Assembly: GCF_002904335.1 (NCBI RefSeq)
Contig: NZ_PPHF01000185.1
Span: 1 to 33,729, forward strand
Source of the DNA: Amycolatopsis sp. CA-126428
GTDB taxonomy: Bacteria > Actinomycetota > Actinomycetes > Mycobacteriales > Pseudonocardiaceae
Length of the DNA: 33,729 nucleotides
Direction of reading: 5' to 3'
Position 1 is the stretch's first letter. Each line of letters starts with the position of its first letter. The position numbers were made by a program, and so were the translations under genes. The notes beneath the pieces are model-generated. The model did no database searches, was not told the DNA's origin, and saw nothing but the letters and a program-made list of their open reading frames with translations. Positions 15,485-22,744 of the stretch are shown here, in pieces.

Positions 15485-16411
15485 TTAAAGGCCTGCCCAT
15501 GCCTCCCAGACCGCGCCTCGGCCGAGCGCCGCGCGGCGGGTGATCTTGCGCCGCGCCCGCAACGCCGCAGGTAGCCGCAAGACCACCTCGGCGAGGACCC
15601 GGCAGCGCAGGCCGAAGCGGAAGTTCGGCGCCGCCGGCCGCCCGGAGCGCAGCGGCAGCACCGCTGTCAACACGGCGAACCGGAGCAGCTGGTTCACCGC
15701 CACGCCGCGGGGTGCGCAGCGCAGCAGCATGAGCAGCCGGTTGCGCTCGTTCCAGCGGTGGAACAGCGGCGAACCCAGTTCGCTGCTGACGCCGTGGGCG
15801 TGCCGGACGCGGGCGTCCGGCGCCGTGACGACGTCCCACCCGGCCAGCCGCAGCCGCCACGCCGTGTCGGTGTCCTCGTAATAACAGAAGAATCCGGCCG
15901 GGACGCCGTGCACGCTCTTCAGCGCGCCGGTGCGCAGCAGCGCCGCGCCGCCGCAGAAGCCGAACACCTCGCCGGTGGGCTCGGTGACGTCGGCGCCGTG
16001 GCCGTCGGCGGTCAACCGGACGCCGGCGGACTGCGTGCGGCCGTCGGGGCGCACCAGCCGGGACGTCGCCGCGGCGGCCAGCGGCGCCTTTTCGAGGGTG
16101 TCTTCCAGGGTCGCGAGCCAGTCCGGCGCCGGTTCGGCGTCGTCGTTCAGCCACGCCGTGAACGGTGTTCCGACCTTCCCGGCGGCGACGGCGAGGGCGC
16201 CCGCGTAGCCGGCGTTGCGCGGGAGGCGGAGCACTTCCGGGCGTGAAGGATGGGCCGCGAGCAGGGCGGCGGTGCCGTCGGCGGAGGCGTTGTCGACCAC
16301 GAGCGTCCGATGTGGACGCGTCTGCGCGGAGAGCGCGTCCAGGCAGGCCGTGATGTGCCCGGCACCCCGCCAGGTCACGACTACCACCGTGGTGGCGGGA
16401 TTCGCGGTCAC
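15485..16411 (-). CDS. Glycosyltransferase family 2 protein
   Basis: A 308-residue GT-A, inverting glycosyltransferase related to rhamnosyltransferases such as WbbL. It begins T-T-V-V-V-V-T-W-R-G, has L-V-V-D-N-A-S-A-D-G-T, a D-D-A metal site near residue 93 (L-N-D-D-A-E-P) and C-Y-Y-E-D-T-D-T-A-W-R-L near residue 180. The C-terminal third is basic and amphipathic, fitting membrane contact. I prefer the GTG at 16411 because TATTGT lies seven bases upstream; a GTG at 16420 is the alternative. It is the first gene of a leftward three-gene run and its start is only 18 bases from that of the divergent glycosyltransferase. Confidence 0.87.
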   Translation of the reverse strand: MTANPATTVVVVTWRGAGHITACLDALSAQTRPHRTLVVDNASADGTAALLAAHPSRPEVLRLPRNAGYAGALAVAAGKVGTPFTAWLNDDAEPAPDWLATLEDTLEKAPLAAAATSRLVRPDGRTQSAGVRLTADGHGADVTEPTGEVFGFCGGAALLRTGALKSVHGVPAGFFCYYEDTDTAWRLRLAGWDVVTAPDARVRHAHGVSSELGSPLFHRWNERNRLLMLLRCAPRGVAVNQLLRFAVLTAVLPLRSGRPAAPNFRFGLRCRVLAEVVLRLPAALRARRKITRRAALGRGAVWEAWAGL

Positions 16412-16417
16412 GTCCCG

Positions 16418-16424
16418 CACAATA
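16418..16424. promoter_or_regulatory. Back-to-back -10 elements for divergent leaderless genes
   Basis: CACAATA: on the plus strand CACAAT is six bases before the GTG at 16430; on the minus strand TATTGT is seven bases before the GTG at 16411. Only 18 bases separate the two start codons, leaving no room for ordinary leaders. Confidence 0.5.
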
Positions 16425-16429
16425 GCCGC

Positions 16430-17506
16430 GTGCCCGAACTGGTCGTGCTCGCCGAGCAGCTCCTCGCACCCGTGCCCGGTGGCACCGGGCGCTACACGGC
16501 CGAGCTGCTCCCCGCGCTGGCGAAGACCGCGCCGCCGGGCTGGACGGTGTCCAGCGTGGTCGCGCGGCACGCCGAGGTCGGCGCGGCCCGCGTGCCCGGC
16601 GTCGAGGGCCCGCGCGTGCTGCGGATCCCGCCGCGGGCGCTGGTCGCCGCGTGGCAGGCGGGCCTGCGCTGGTGGCCGGGCGGCGACGCGGTGCACGCGC
16701 CGACCCCGTTCGCGCCGCCGCGCGCCCCGGCCGGGAAGACGCTGAGCGTGACCGTGCACGACACCGTGCCGTGGACCCACCCCGAGACGCTCACCGCGCG
16801 CGGGGTGAGCTGGCACCGGTCGATGATCGCGCGGGCCGCGCGGCGGGCGTCCGGGCTGGTGGTGCCGACGCGGGCGGTCGCGGACGAGCTCGCGGTGCTC
16901 ATCGACGTCGACGTCCCGGTGCGCGTGGTGCCGCACGGCGTGCGGGTGCCTTCCGGCTCGGCCGAACTGGACCTCCCGGCGCGGTACGTGCTGGCCGTCG
17001 GCACGATCGAGCCGCGCAAGGGCATCGACGTGCTGGTCGACGCGGTCGCGGCGCTGGAGGGCACGGTGCTGGTGCTGGCCGGCCAGCCGGGCTGGGGCGG
17101 CATCGACCCGGTGGCGCTGGCGGCCGAGCGCGGCCTGCCCGCCGACCGGCTGCGGATGCTGGGGAAGGTGACCGACGCCGAGCTGGCGACCGTGCTGCGC
17201 CGGGCCGGCGTGCTGGCCGTGCCGAGCCTCGCCGAGGGGTTCGGGCTGGGGCTGCTGGAGGCGATGGCGGCGGGGATCCCGGTGGTGCACACCGACGTCC
17301 CGGCGCTGGCCGAGGTGGCCGGCGGGGCCGGGGTCATGGTGCCCCGCGGGGACGCCGCGGCGCTGGCTTCCGCGCTGCGCGAAGTGCTCGGTTCGCCGGC
17401 GAGGGCGGCGGAGCTGACCCGGGCGGGGCGGGAGCGGGCGAAGGCGTTCACCTGGCGTCGCGCGGCCGAAGCCGTCTGGGCGATCCACCGCCGGCCCCAC
17501 GACTGA
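16430..17506 (+). CDS. Glycosyltransferase family 4 protein
   Basis: A 358-residue GT-B glycosyltransferase. It has G-G-T-G-R-Y near the N terminus, T-V-H-D-T-V-P-W, then A-V-G-T-I-E-P-R-K-G-I-D-V, V-L-A-G-Q-P-G-W-G and the EX7E motif E-G-F-G-L-G-L-L-E. It resembles WbaZ/mannosyl-B-type enzymes, but the donor is not certain. The GTG at 16430 is set by the -10-like CACAAT six bases upstream, by the lack of a ribosome binding site, and because longer reading would overlap the divergent gene. It shares V-L-A-G-Q-P-G-W with the next glycosyltransferase, which suggests an old duplication. Confidence 0.88.
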   Translation: MPELVVLAEQLLAPVPGGTGRYTAELLPALAKTAPPGWTVSSVVARHAEVGAARVPGVEGPRVLRIPPRALVAAWQAGLRWWPGGDAVHAPTPFAPPRAPAGKTLSVTVHDTVPWTHPETLTARGVSWHRSMIARAARRASGLVVPTRAVADELAVLIDVDVPVRVVPHGVRVPSGSAELDLPARYVLAVGTIEPRKGIDVLVDAVAALEGTVLVLAGQPGWGGIDPVALAAERGLPADRLRMLGKVTDAELATVLRRAGVLAVPSLAEGFGLGLLEAMAAGIPVVHTDVPALAEVAGGAGVMVPRGDAAALASALREVLGSPARAAELTRAGRERAKAFTWRRAAEAVWAIHRRPHD

Positions 17507-17560
17507 GCCGCTCACCAGCCCGGTTTGCCAGTTCCCCACCATGGCGCCGGAGCCCCGCCG

Positions 17561-17566
17561 TACCCT
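17561..17566 (+). promoter_or_regulatory. Candidate -10 of leaderless glycosyltransferase gene
   Basis: TACCCT is followed by six bases and the GTG at 17573. It is the only visible signal in the 66-base gap. Confidence 0.5.
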
Positions 17567-17572
17567 GCAGGG

Positions 17573-18721
17573 GTGAGCGACGATCCCCGGGTGCTGATCG
17601 ACGCGACCGCGGTCCCCGCGGACCGCGGCGGTGTCGGGCGGTACGTGGATTCGCTCGTCGCCGCCCTCGACGCGGACGGGGCGCGGCTCACCGTCGTCTG
17701 CCAGCCCCGCGATCTGCAGCTCTACGACCAGCTGGCGCCGCGCTCGCGCGTCGTTCCCGCGTCGCCGGCCACGAGCACCCGCACGGCCCGCCTGACCTGG
17801 GAGCAAGCGACCCTGCCGCGGCTGGCGCGCCGGCTCGGCGCGGACGTCGTCCACTCACCGCACTACACGATGCCGGTGGCGACCTCGGCCGCGTCGGTGG
17901 TCACGCTGCACGACGCGACGTTCTTCACCGACGCCGTGCTGCACTCCTCGGTGAAGGCCCGCTTCTTCCGCGCGTGGACGGCGACGGCGCTTCGCCGCGC
18001 GACACTGTGCGTAGTGCCTTCGGCGGCGACGGCCTCGGAGCTAGCCAGGGTCGGCCCGGTCCGGCACGCGTTGCTGGAAGTGATTCACCACGGCGTCGAC
18101 AGCGAGCGCTTCCACCCGCCGTCCCCGGCGGAGGTCGCGGCGGCGCGCGCGGCCGTCGGCCTGGGGAAGACGCCGTACGTGGCCTTCCTGGGCGCGCTGG
18201 AGCCGCGGAAGAACGTGCCCGCGTTGATCCGCGGGTTCGCGCGCGCGGTCGCCGGCCGCCCGGACGCCCCGGCGCTGGTGCTGGCCGGCCAGCCGGGCTG
18301 GGACACCCAGGTCGAGCGCGCGCTGGACGCGGTCCCGCACCGGCTGCGCGTGATCCGGGCGGGCTACCTGCCGTTCGGCACGCTGGCGGGTTTCCTCGGC
18401 GGCGCGGAGCTGGTGGCGTACCCGTCACTGGGCGAGGGGTTCGGGCTGCCGGTCCTGGAGGCGATGGCGTGCGGCGCGTGCGTCCTGACCACGCGCCGGT
18501 TGTCGCTGCCGGAGGTGGGTGGCGACGCGGTGGCGTACTGCGGGGTGGGCGCCGGCGACGTCGCGGCCGCTCTTGGTGAGCTGCTCGCGGACCCGGGCCG
18601 GCGGGCCGAGCTGGCGACGGCCGCGCAGCAGCGCGCGAAGGAGTTCTCGTGGGCCACGACCGCGGAACGCCATCGGGAGGCGTACGCGAAAGCCTGGTCC
18701 CGCCACCTCCGCACCCGCTGA
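17573..18721 (+). CDS. Glycosyltransferase family 4 protein
   Basis: A 382-residue GT-B glycosyltransferase. The N-terminal domain has L-I-D-A-T-A-V-P and G-G-V-G-R-Y-V-D, V-H-S-P-H-Y-T-M-P and T-L-H-D-A-T-F-F. The C-terminal domain has F-L-G-A-L-E-P-R-K-N-V-P, V-L-A-G-Q-P-G-W-D and E-G-F-G-L-P-V-L-E (EX7E). It looks like mannosyltransferases that elongate surface glycans, but the sugar is a guess. The GTG start is fixed by TACCCT at -12 to -7 with no ribosome binding site. It is followed by a 198-base gap holding a large inverted repeat before the wbbL-like gene. Confidence 0.88.
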   Translation: MSDDPRVLIDATAVPADRGGVGRYVDSLVAALDADGARLTVVCQPRDLQLYDQLAPRSRVVPASPATSTRTARLTWEQATLPRLARRLGADVVHSPHYTMPVATSAASVVTLHDATFFTDAVLHSSVKARFFRAWTATALRRATLCVVPSAATASELARVGPVRHALLEVIHHGVDSERFHPPSPAEVAAARAAVGLGKTPYVAFLGALEPRKNVPALIRGFARAVAGRPDAPALVLAGQPGWDTQVERALDAVPHRLRVIRAGYLPFGTLAGFLGGAELVAYPSLGEGFGLPVLEAMACGACVLTTRRLSLPEVGGDAVAYCGVGAGDVAAALGELLADPGRRAELATAAQQRAKEFSWATTAERHREAYAKAWSRHLRTR

Positions 18722-18736
18722 ACCGTGCTCGAGAAG

Positions 18737-18857
18737 CCGACACGCGTGATCGAAGGGTCGACACGCGTGATTCAAAGGTCGACACGGCGACAACCGGCCT
18801 CGCTCGGCGTGTCGACCTCGCAATCACGCGTGCCGGCTTTCCGATCACGCGTGCCGG
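18737..18857. repeat. Nested inverted repeat built of 21 bp direct repeats
   Basis: Left arm 18737-18790 and right arm 18804-18857 are complementary at about 44 of 54 positions around a 13-base loop. Each arm contains two and a bit copies of a 21 bp unit (left-arm units begin at 18739, 18760 and 18781) centred on CACGCGTGAT. Four copies of that 10-mer occur, two in each orientation. It lies between two same-strand glycosyltransferase genes. Confidence 0.8.
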
Positions 18858-18907
18858 CGCTTCCGTCACGGCCCCCGGGGTGGCGGGGTTGCCCTGCGTG
18901 ACGAGTG

Positions 18908-18913
18908 GACAAT
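18908..18913 (+). promoter_or_regulatory. Candidate -10 of leaderless wbbL-like gene
   Basis: GACAAT is followed by six bases and the GTG at 18920. No ribosome binding site is present. Confidence 0.45.
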
Positions 18914-18919
18914 GGCCGG

Positions 18920-19780
18920 GTGACTGAGCAATCCCGCTATGGCGACGATGTCGGCGTCGTGACCGTGACCTACTTCTCCGAGGACACCATCGAGCGGTTC
19001 CTCGACACCCTCGAGAAGGCCACCGAGCGCGAAGTCAAGGTGGTCATCGCGGACAACGCGTCCGTCGAGGGTGCCCTCGAGCGGGTCACCGCCGACCGGG
19101 CGAACGTGCAGCTGCTCACCATCGCGGAAAACGTCGGCTACGGGACCGCCGCGAACCGGGGCGTCGCCGAGCTCGACGACTCCTACGGCTGGGTCGTCGT
19201 CGTCAACCCGGACCTCGAATGGGAGCCCGGGTCGCTCGACGCGCTGCTCGAGGTCGCCGGGCGGTGGCCGCGCGGGGGTGCCTTCGGGCCGCTGATCCAC
19301 GACGTCGGCGGCACGGTCTACCCCTCGGCCCGGCTCCTGCCGTCCTTCGGGCGCGGGATCGGGCACGCCGTCTTCGCGAAGGTCTGGCCCGGCAACCCCT
19401 GGACCAAGCAGTACCGGCAGGAGAGCGGCACGCCGGTCGAGCGCACCTCGGGCTGGCTGTCCGGCTCGTGCCAGCTGATCCGCCGGGAGGCGTTCGACTC
19501 CGTCGGCGGCTTCGACACGCGCTACTTCATGTACTTCGAGGACGTCGACCTCGGCGACCGGCTGGCCAAGGCGGGCTGGCTGAACGTCTACGCGCCGACC
19601 TCGCGGGTGACGCACGAAGGCGGCCACTCGACGTCACAGGCGTCGAAGAAGATGCTCGCGGCGCACCACGCCAGCGCCTACCGCTACCTCGCCGATCGCC
19701 ACCAGGGGCTCGCCTGGAAGCCGGTGCTGGCCGCCGTGAAGCTCGGCCTCGCGCTGCGGCTGAAGCTGGAAACCCGCTAG
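18920..19780 (+). CDS. wbbL: Rhamnosyltransferase, WbbL-like (GT2)
   Basis: A 286-residue GT-A enzyme. By family and gene order it should add L-rhamnose from dTDP-rhamnose to decaprenyl-diphosphate-GlcNAc, forming the linker that joins wall polysaccharide to peptidoglycan in mycolata and relatives. It has V-V-T-V-T-Y-F-S-E-D-T-I, V-I-A-D-N-A-S, V-V-N-P-D-L-E-W-E-P-G, G-W-L-S-G-S-C-Q-L-I-R-R-E-A-F and Y-F-M-Y-F-E-D-V-D-L-G-D-R-L, all typical of WbbL. Start: GTG with GACAAT six bases upstream. Its TAG stop is part of a CTAG that also encodes the stop of the convergent gene. The symbol is by similarity; exact substrate specificity is inferred. Confidence 0.85.
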   Translation: MTEQSRYGDDVGVVTVTYFSEDTIERFLDTLEKATEREVKVVIADNASVEGALERVTADRANVQLLTIAENVGYGTAANRGVAELDDSYGWVVVVNPDLEWEPGSLDALLEVAGRWPRGGAFGPLIHDVGGTVYPSARLLPSFGRGIGHAVFAKVWPGNPWTKQYRQESGTPVERTSGWLSGSCQLIRREAFDSVGGFDTRYFMYFEDVDLGDRLAKAGWLNVYAPTSRVTHEGGHSTSQASKKMLAAHHASAYRYLADRHQGLAWKPVLAAVKLGLALRLKLETR

Positions 19781-20247
19781 ATCCCGTCGAGCCGGCGCGA
19801 AAGGTCGGACTTGCCGATGTTCTGCGTCACCGTCGGCACCAGGCCGGTGTCCTCCGGGTCGGGCTCCTTCAGCGGGCTCGTGACCTGCTCGGCCTGGGGC
19901 CGGCGGGACAGTGGCATCGAGGCGGGCATCGGAGTGGGCAGCGGTGTCGTCGGCGACGGCGTGCTCAGCGGTGTCGTCTGCTGCGGGCGGCGGCCACCCT
20001 GGAGCTCCATCCGCCGCGTCGGCGCCGAGCCGGCCAGCGGGTGGTCGTTCTCCTCGATCAGCGACGCCGGCAGCTGCGTGGTCGTGTCGGGGTCGCGGCT
20101 GCGGTCGAGCCCGTCGATCTGCGCGCGCGGGATCTGCTGGGTGTTCGACGAGTCCATCGGTGACGTCGCGCTGTCGGGTGTCACGACGAACACACCGCGC
20201 GCCTGGGCTCGTGCGAGCAGGGCGTCCGCCCGATCGCGGGGGTCCAT
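19777..20247 (-). CDS. Hypothetical Pro/Thr-rich protein, 156 residues
   Basis: I do not recognise a domain. The first 25 residues (M-D-P-R-D-R-A-D-A-L-L-A-R-A-Q-A-R-G) look helical; the rest is rich in Pro, Thr, Ser and Gln and probably disordered, with repeats of S-T-P-S-P-T-T-P-L-P-T-P-M-P type. There is no signal peptide or membrane helix, so it is presumably cytoplasmic. Codon use is typical and GAGG precedes the ATG at 20247, which supports a real gene; longer in-frame readings upstream cross the manB gene and are rejected. It is divergent from manB and convergent with wbbL. Its Ser/Thr-rich tail could be a Ser/Thr kinase target, but that is a guess. Confidence 0.75.
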   Translation of the reverse strand: MDPRDRADALLARAQARGVFVVTPDSATSPMDSSNTQQIPRAQIDGLDRSRDPDTTTQLPASLIEENDHPLAGSAPTRRMELQGGRRPQQTTPLSTPSPTTPLPTPMPASMPLSRRPQAEQVTSPLKEPDPEDTGLVPTVTQNIGKSDLSRRLDGI

Positions 20248-20306
20248 CCCCTCGGCCTCCCGACTGACCCGGGGCCCTCTGGGGAAAGGCCCGCCTGTTT
20301 CCTGTC

Positions 20307-20313
20307 TAGGGTA
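20307..20313. promoter_or_regulatory. Overlapping divergent -10 elements
   Basis: TAGGGTA gives TAGGGT on the plus strand (toward manB) and TACCCT on the minus strand (toward the 156-residue gene). Both genes also have ribosome binding sites, with leaders of roughly 55-70 bases. Confidence 0.35.
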
Positions 20314-20388
20314 GGCCCTCCGGGCGACCTCCGTCAGGGTTTCCCACGGCTTGTCGCTCAGCGGTGCGTGATAAAAGAGGAGATTTCC

Positions 20389-21477
20389 GTGACGTCCGAG
20401 GTCCGAACCGACGCTGTCGACGCCGTCGTGCTGGTCGGGGGCAAGGGCACGCGCCTCCGGCCATTGACGCTGTCGGCGCCGAAGCCGATGCTCCCCACAG
20501 CCGGGACCCCCTACCTGAGCCACCTGTTCTCCCGCATCCGCGAAGCCGGCATCCGGCACGTCGTGCTGGGCACGAGCTACCGGGCGGAGGTCTTCGAGGA
20601 GTACTTCGGCGACGGCAAGTCCATCGGCCTCGACCTGGAGTACGTCGTCGAGGAGGAGCCGCTCGACACCGCGGGCGCGATCCGGAACGTCTACGACCGG
20701 CTCCGGGCCGACCACGTGATCGTCTTCAACGGCGACATCATCTCCGGCTCGGACCTCGGCGAGCAGCTGCGCGTCCACCGCGAATCCGAGGCCGACGTCA
20801 CCCTGCACCTGCAGCGCGTGCCGGACCCCAGCCGGTTCGGGTCGGTGCCGACCGACGAGACCGGGCGCGTCCAGGCGTTCCTCGAGAAGACGCCGGACCC
20901 GCCGACCGACCAGATCAACGCCGGCTGCTACGTCTTCCGCCGCCCGGTGATCGAGGCCATCCCGACGGGACGGCGGGTGTCGGTCGAGCGCGAGACGTTC
21001 CCACAGCTGCTGGAGCAGGGCGCGCACATCCAGGGCTTCGTCGACGAGTCCTACTGGCTGGACGTCGGCACGCCGGAAGCGTTCGTGCGCGGCTCGGCCG
21101 ACCTGGTGCGCGGCCTGGCGCCGACGTCCGCGCTGCCCGGCCGCCCCGGCGACTTCCTGGTCCTGGACGGCGCGTCGGTGGCCGAGGACGCCCAGCTGTC
21201 CGGCGGCTCGACGATCGGCGTCGCCGCGGTCGTGGGCCCGGGCGCGAAGATCGACGGCTCGGTCCTGTTCGACGGCGCGGCGGTCTCCGAGGGCGCGATC
21301 GTCGAGCGTTCGGTGCTCGGGCACGGCGCCCGCGTCGGCGCCGGCGCGGTGCTGCGCGGCGTGGTGCTGGGCGACGGCGTGTCCGTCGGGGCCGGCTGCG
21401 AGCTCCTCGACGGCGCCCGCGTCTGGCCGGACGTCGTCCTGCCCGACGGATCCGTCCGCTTTTCGAGCGACGCGTAG
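20389..21477 (+). CDS. manB: Mannose-1-phosphate guanylyltransferase (GDP-mannose pyrophosphorylase)
   Basis: A 362-residue sugar nucleotidyltransferase. The N-terminal domain has the signature L-V-G-G-K-G-T-R-L-R-P-L-T followed by P-K-P-M-L-P. The substrate loop includes V-E-E-E-P-L-D-T-A-G-A-I and F-N-G-D. From about residue 260 hexapeptide repeats form a left-handed beta-helix (G-A-S-V-A-E-D-A, G-S-T-I-G-V-A-A-V-V-G). Gene order next to wbbL matches mycobacterial manB (Rv3264c by memory), for which GDP-mannose synthesis is reported; an alpha-D-glucose-1-phosphate specificity is the main alternative. GTG at 20389 follows GAGGAG by six bases. The DNA glycosylase gene begins four bases after the stop. 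Confidence 0.85.
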   Translation: MTSEVRTDAVDAVVLVGGKGTRLRPLTLSAPKPMLPTAGTPYLSHLFSRIREAGIRHVVLGTSYRAEVFEEYFGDGKSIGLDLEYVVEEEPLDTAGAIRNVYDRLRADHVIVFNGDIISGSDLGEQLRVHRESEADVTLHLQRVPDPSRFGSVPTDETGRVQAFLEKTPDPPTDQINAGCYVFRRPVIEAIPTGRRVSVERETFPQLLEQGAHIQGFVDESYWLDVGTPEAFVRGSADLVRGLAPTSALPGRPGDFLVLDGASVAEDAQLSGGSTIGVAAVVGPGAKIDGSVLFDGAAVSEGAIVERSVLGHGARVGAGAVLRGVVLGDGVSVGAGCELLDGARVWPDVVLPDGSVRFSSDA

Positions 21478-21481
21478 CCCG

Positions 21482-22378
21482 ATGTACTGGCGTCCCGCGT
21501 TCGAGGTCGACCTGGGCCGGGTCCTGGGTCCGCTGAAGCGCGGCCGCGGGTCGCTCAACATCCTCACCGACGAGCGCGGCATCACCTGGCTCGCGTCGAA
21601 CACCCCGGACGGCCCCGGAACGCTGGCGCTGCGCCGCTGTTCGGACGGCCGCATCGAGGCCGCGGCCTGGGGTGAGGCGAAGGACCGGCTGCTCGCCGGC
21701 GTGCCCGCCTTGCTGGGGGCGGACGACGACGATTCCGGGTTCGTCGCGCACCACGACGTCGTCGCCCGGGCCCGCCGGGCGAACCCCGGCCTGCGGCTCG
21801 GGTCGACCGGGGTGGTGTGGGACTGGCTGGTGCTCGCCGTGCTGGAGCAGAAGGTGACGGGCAAGGAAGCGATCCGGTCGTGGGCCGAGCTGTGCCGCCG
21901 CTTCGGCACGCGCCCACCCGGCCCGGCGCCCGAGCGGCTGCGCGTGCCCCCGGCGCCGGCGGCGCTGAGGGCGCTGCCGGACTGGCACTGGCACCGCGCG
22001 GGGGTGGACATCAAGCGCCGGACGGCGTTGCTGAACGCGGCGCGCGTGGCGGGTCACCTGGAGCGGGCGGTGGAGCTGCGCGGGCTCGAAGGCCGCCACT
22101 GGTTGCGCCAGGTCCCGGGCATCGGAGTCTGGACGGCGGCGGAGATCGCCCAGCGCGCCTGGGGCGACCCGGACGCGGTGAGCTTCGGCGACTACAACAT
22201 CCCTTCGATGGTCGGGAATGCGGTACTGGGCACGAAGCTCGACGACACGGGGATGGCGGAGGTGCTGGCCCCGTACGCACCGCAGCGGCAGCGGGTGGTG
22301 CGGTATTTGGAGGCGGCCGGGCACACGCGGCCACGGTTCGGGCCGAGGATCGAGCTGCGCGACTACCGCGCGATGTGA
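21482..22378 (+). CDS. DNA-3-methyladenine glycosylase, AlkA-like (HhH-GPD)
   Basis: A 298-residue base-excision repair enzyme. The C-terminal half has the helix-hairpin-helix L-R-Q-V-P-G-I-G-V-W-T-A and, at the expected distance, the catalytic aspartate in S-F-G-D-Y-N-I-P (Asp237, equivalent to Asp238 of E. coli AlkA). The N-terminal half has an AlkA-like layout including V-L-E-Q-K-V-T-G-K-E-A. It should remove alkylated purines from DNA. It starts four bases after manB without its own clear ribosome binding site, so it is probably co-expressed with it. The functional link to glycan synthesis is not obvious; the pairing may be accidental. A hairpin follows. Confidence 0.9.
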   Translation: MYWRPAFEVDLGRVLGPLKRGRGSLNILTDERGITWLASNTPDGPGTLALRRCSDGRIEAAAWGEAKDRLLAGVPALLGADDDDSGFVAHHDVVARARRANPGLRLGSTGVVWDWLVLAVLEQKVTGKEAIRSWAELCRRFGTRPPGPAPERLRVPPAPAALRALPDWHWHRAGVDIKRRTALLNAARVAGHLERAVELRGLEGRHWLRQVPGIGVWTAAEIAQRAWGDPDAVSFGDYNIPSMVGNAVLGTKLDDTGMAEVLAPYAPQRQRVVRYLEAAGHTRPRFGPRIELRDYRAM

Positions 22379-22393
22379 GGGCTGCAGGCTGCT

Positions 22394-22458
22394 GCGCCGA
22401 AGGCCGCCATCGCGGCATCACTGCGCTGATGGTGGCCCCGGAAGGCGCCGAACCACGG
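22394..22458. terminator. Hairpin between convergent genes
   Basis: GGCCGCCATC (22402-22411) pairs with GATGGTGGCC (22438-22447) with one G-T pair, flanked by weaker GCGCC/GGCGC pairing at 22394 and 22454. It lies between the glycosylase gene and the leftward proline-rich gene and could stop transcription from both sides. Confidence 0.45.
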
Positions 22459-22465
22459 ACTTCGG

Positions 22466-22744
22466 CTACTGCTGCGGGGGATAACCGCCCGGCGGCGGCG
22501 GGTACGGCGGCTGCTGACCCGGATAGCCCTGCGGCGGTCCGCCATAACCCTGCTGTGGCGGGTATCCCGGCGGCTGCTGTCCCGGATATCCCTGCTGCGG
22601 CGGGTATCCCGGCTGCTGGTACCCCGGGTACTGCGGCGGGTACGGCGGCTGCTTCGGCTTGCTCGAGTTCACGATGAACAGCACCACCCCGGCGACGCCG
22701 GCGAGCCCCACCAAGATGATCAGCAGCATCAGGACGCTCACCAT
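22466..22744 (-). CDS. Small membrane protein with Pro/Gln/Gly/Tyr-rich tail
   Basis: A 92-residue protein. Residues 3-26 form a membrane helix (L-M-L-L-I-I-L-V-G-L-A-G-V-A-G-V-V-L-F-I-V), followed by a short basic S-S-K-P-K and a 60-residue low-complexity tail made of Y-P-P-Q-Q-G-type repeats. With few positive charges before the helix and lysines after it, the tail is probably cytoplasmic. I know no specific function; such repeats are seen in proteins that self-associate. Its ATG overlaps the TGA of the upstream gntR gene (TGATG), so the two are translationally coupled. Tyrosines are often encoded by TAT, rare elsewhere here. Confidence 0.75.
   Translation of the reverse strand: MVSVLMLLIILVGLAGVAGVVLFIVNSSKPKQPPYPPQYPGYQQPGYPPQQGYPGQQPPGYPPQQGYGGPPQGYPGQQPPYPPPPGGYPPQQ

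Noticed and set aside
12933..16469. A single 1178-residue leftward reading frame covering two glycosyltransferase genes
   Set aside because: Its first 300 residues are an Arg/Gly/Ala-rich out-of-frame shadow of the GT2 gene at 15485-16411. The real start is near 15452.
15485..17854. A 789-residue leftward frame extending far upstream of the GT2 gene
   Set aside because: The N-terminal 480 residues are antisense to two clear rightward glycosyltransferases and have shadow-type composition; the gene starts at about 16411.
18737..18857. CRISPR-like array
   Set aside because: The repeats are 21 bases with no unique spacers, occur in both orientations and form one large hairpin. There are no cas genes.
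19777..22014. A 745-residue leftward frame across manB and the glycosylase
   Set aside because: Only the last 156 residues lie outside well-supported rightward genes and have a ribosome binding site at 20247.
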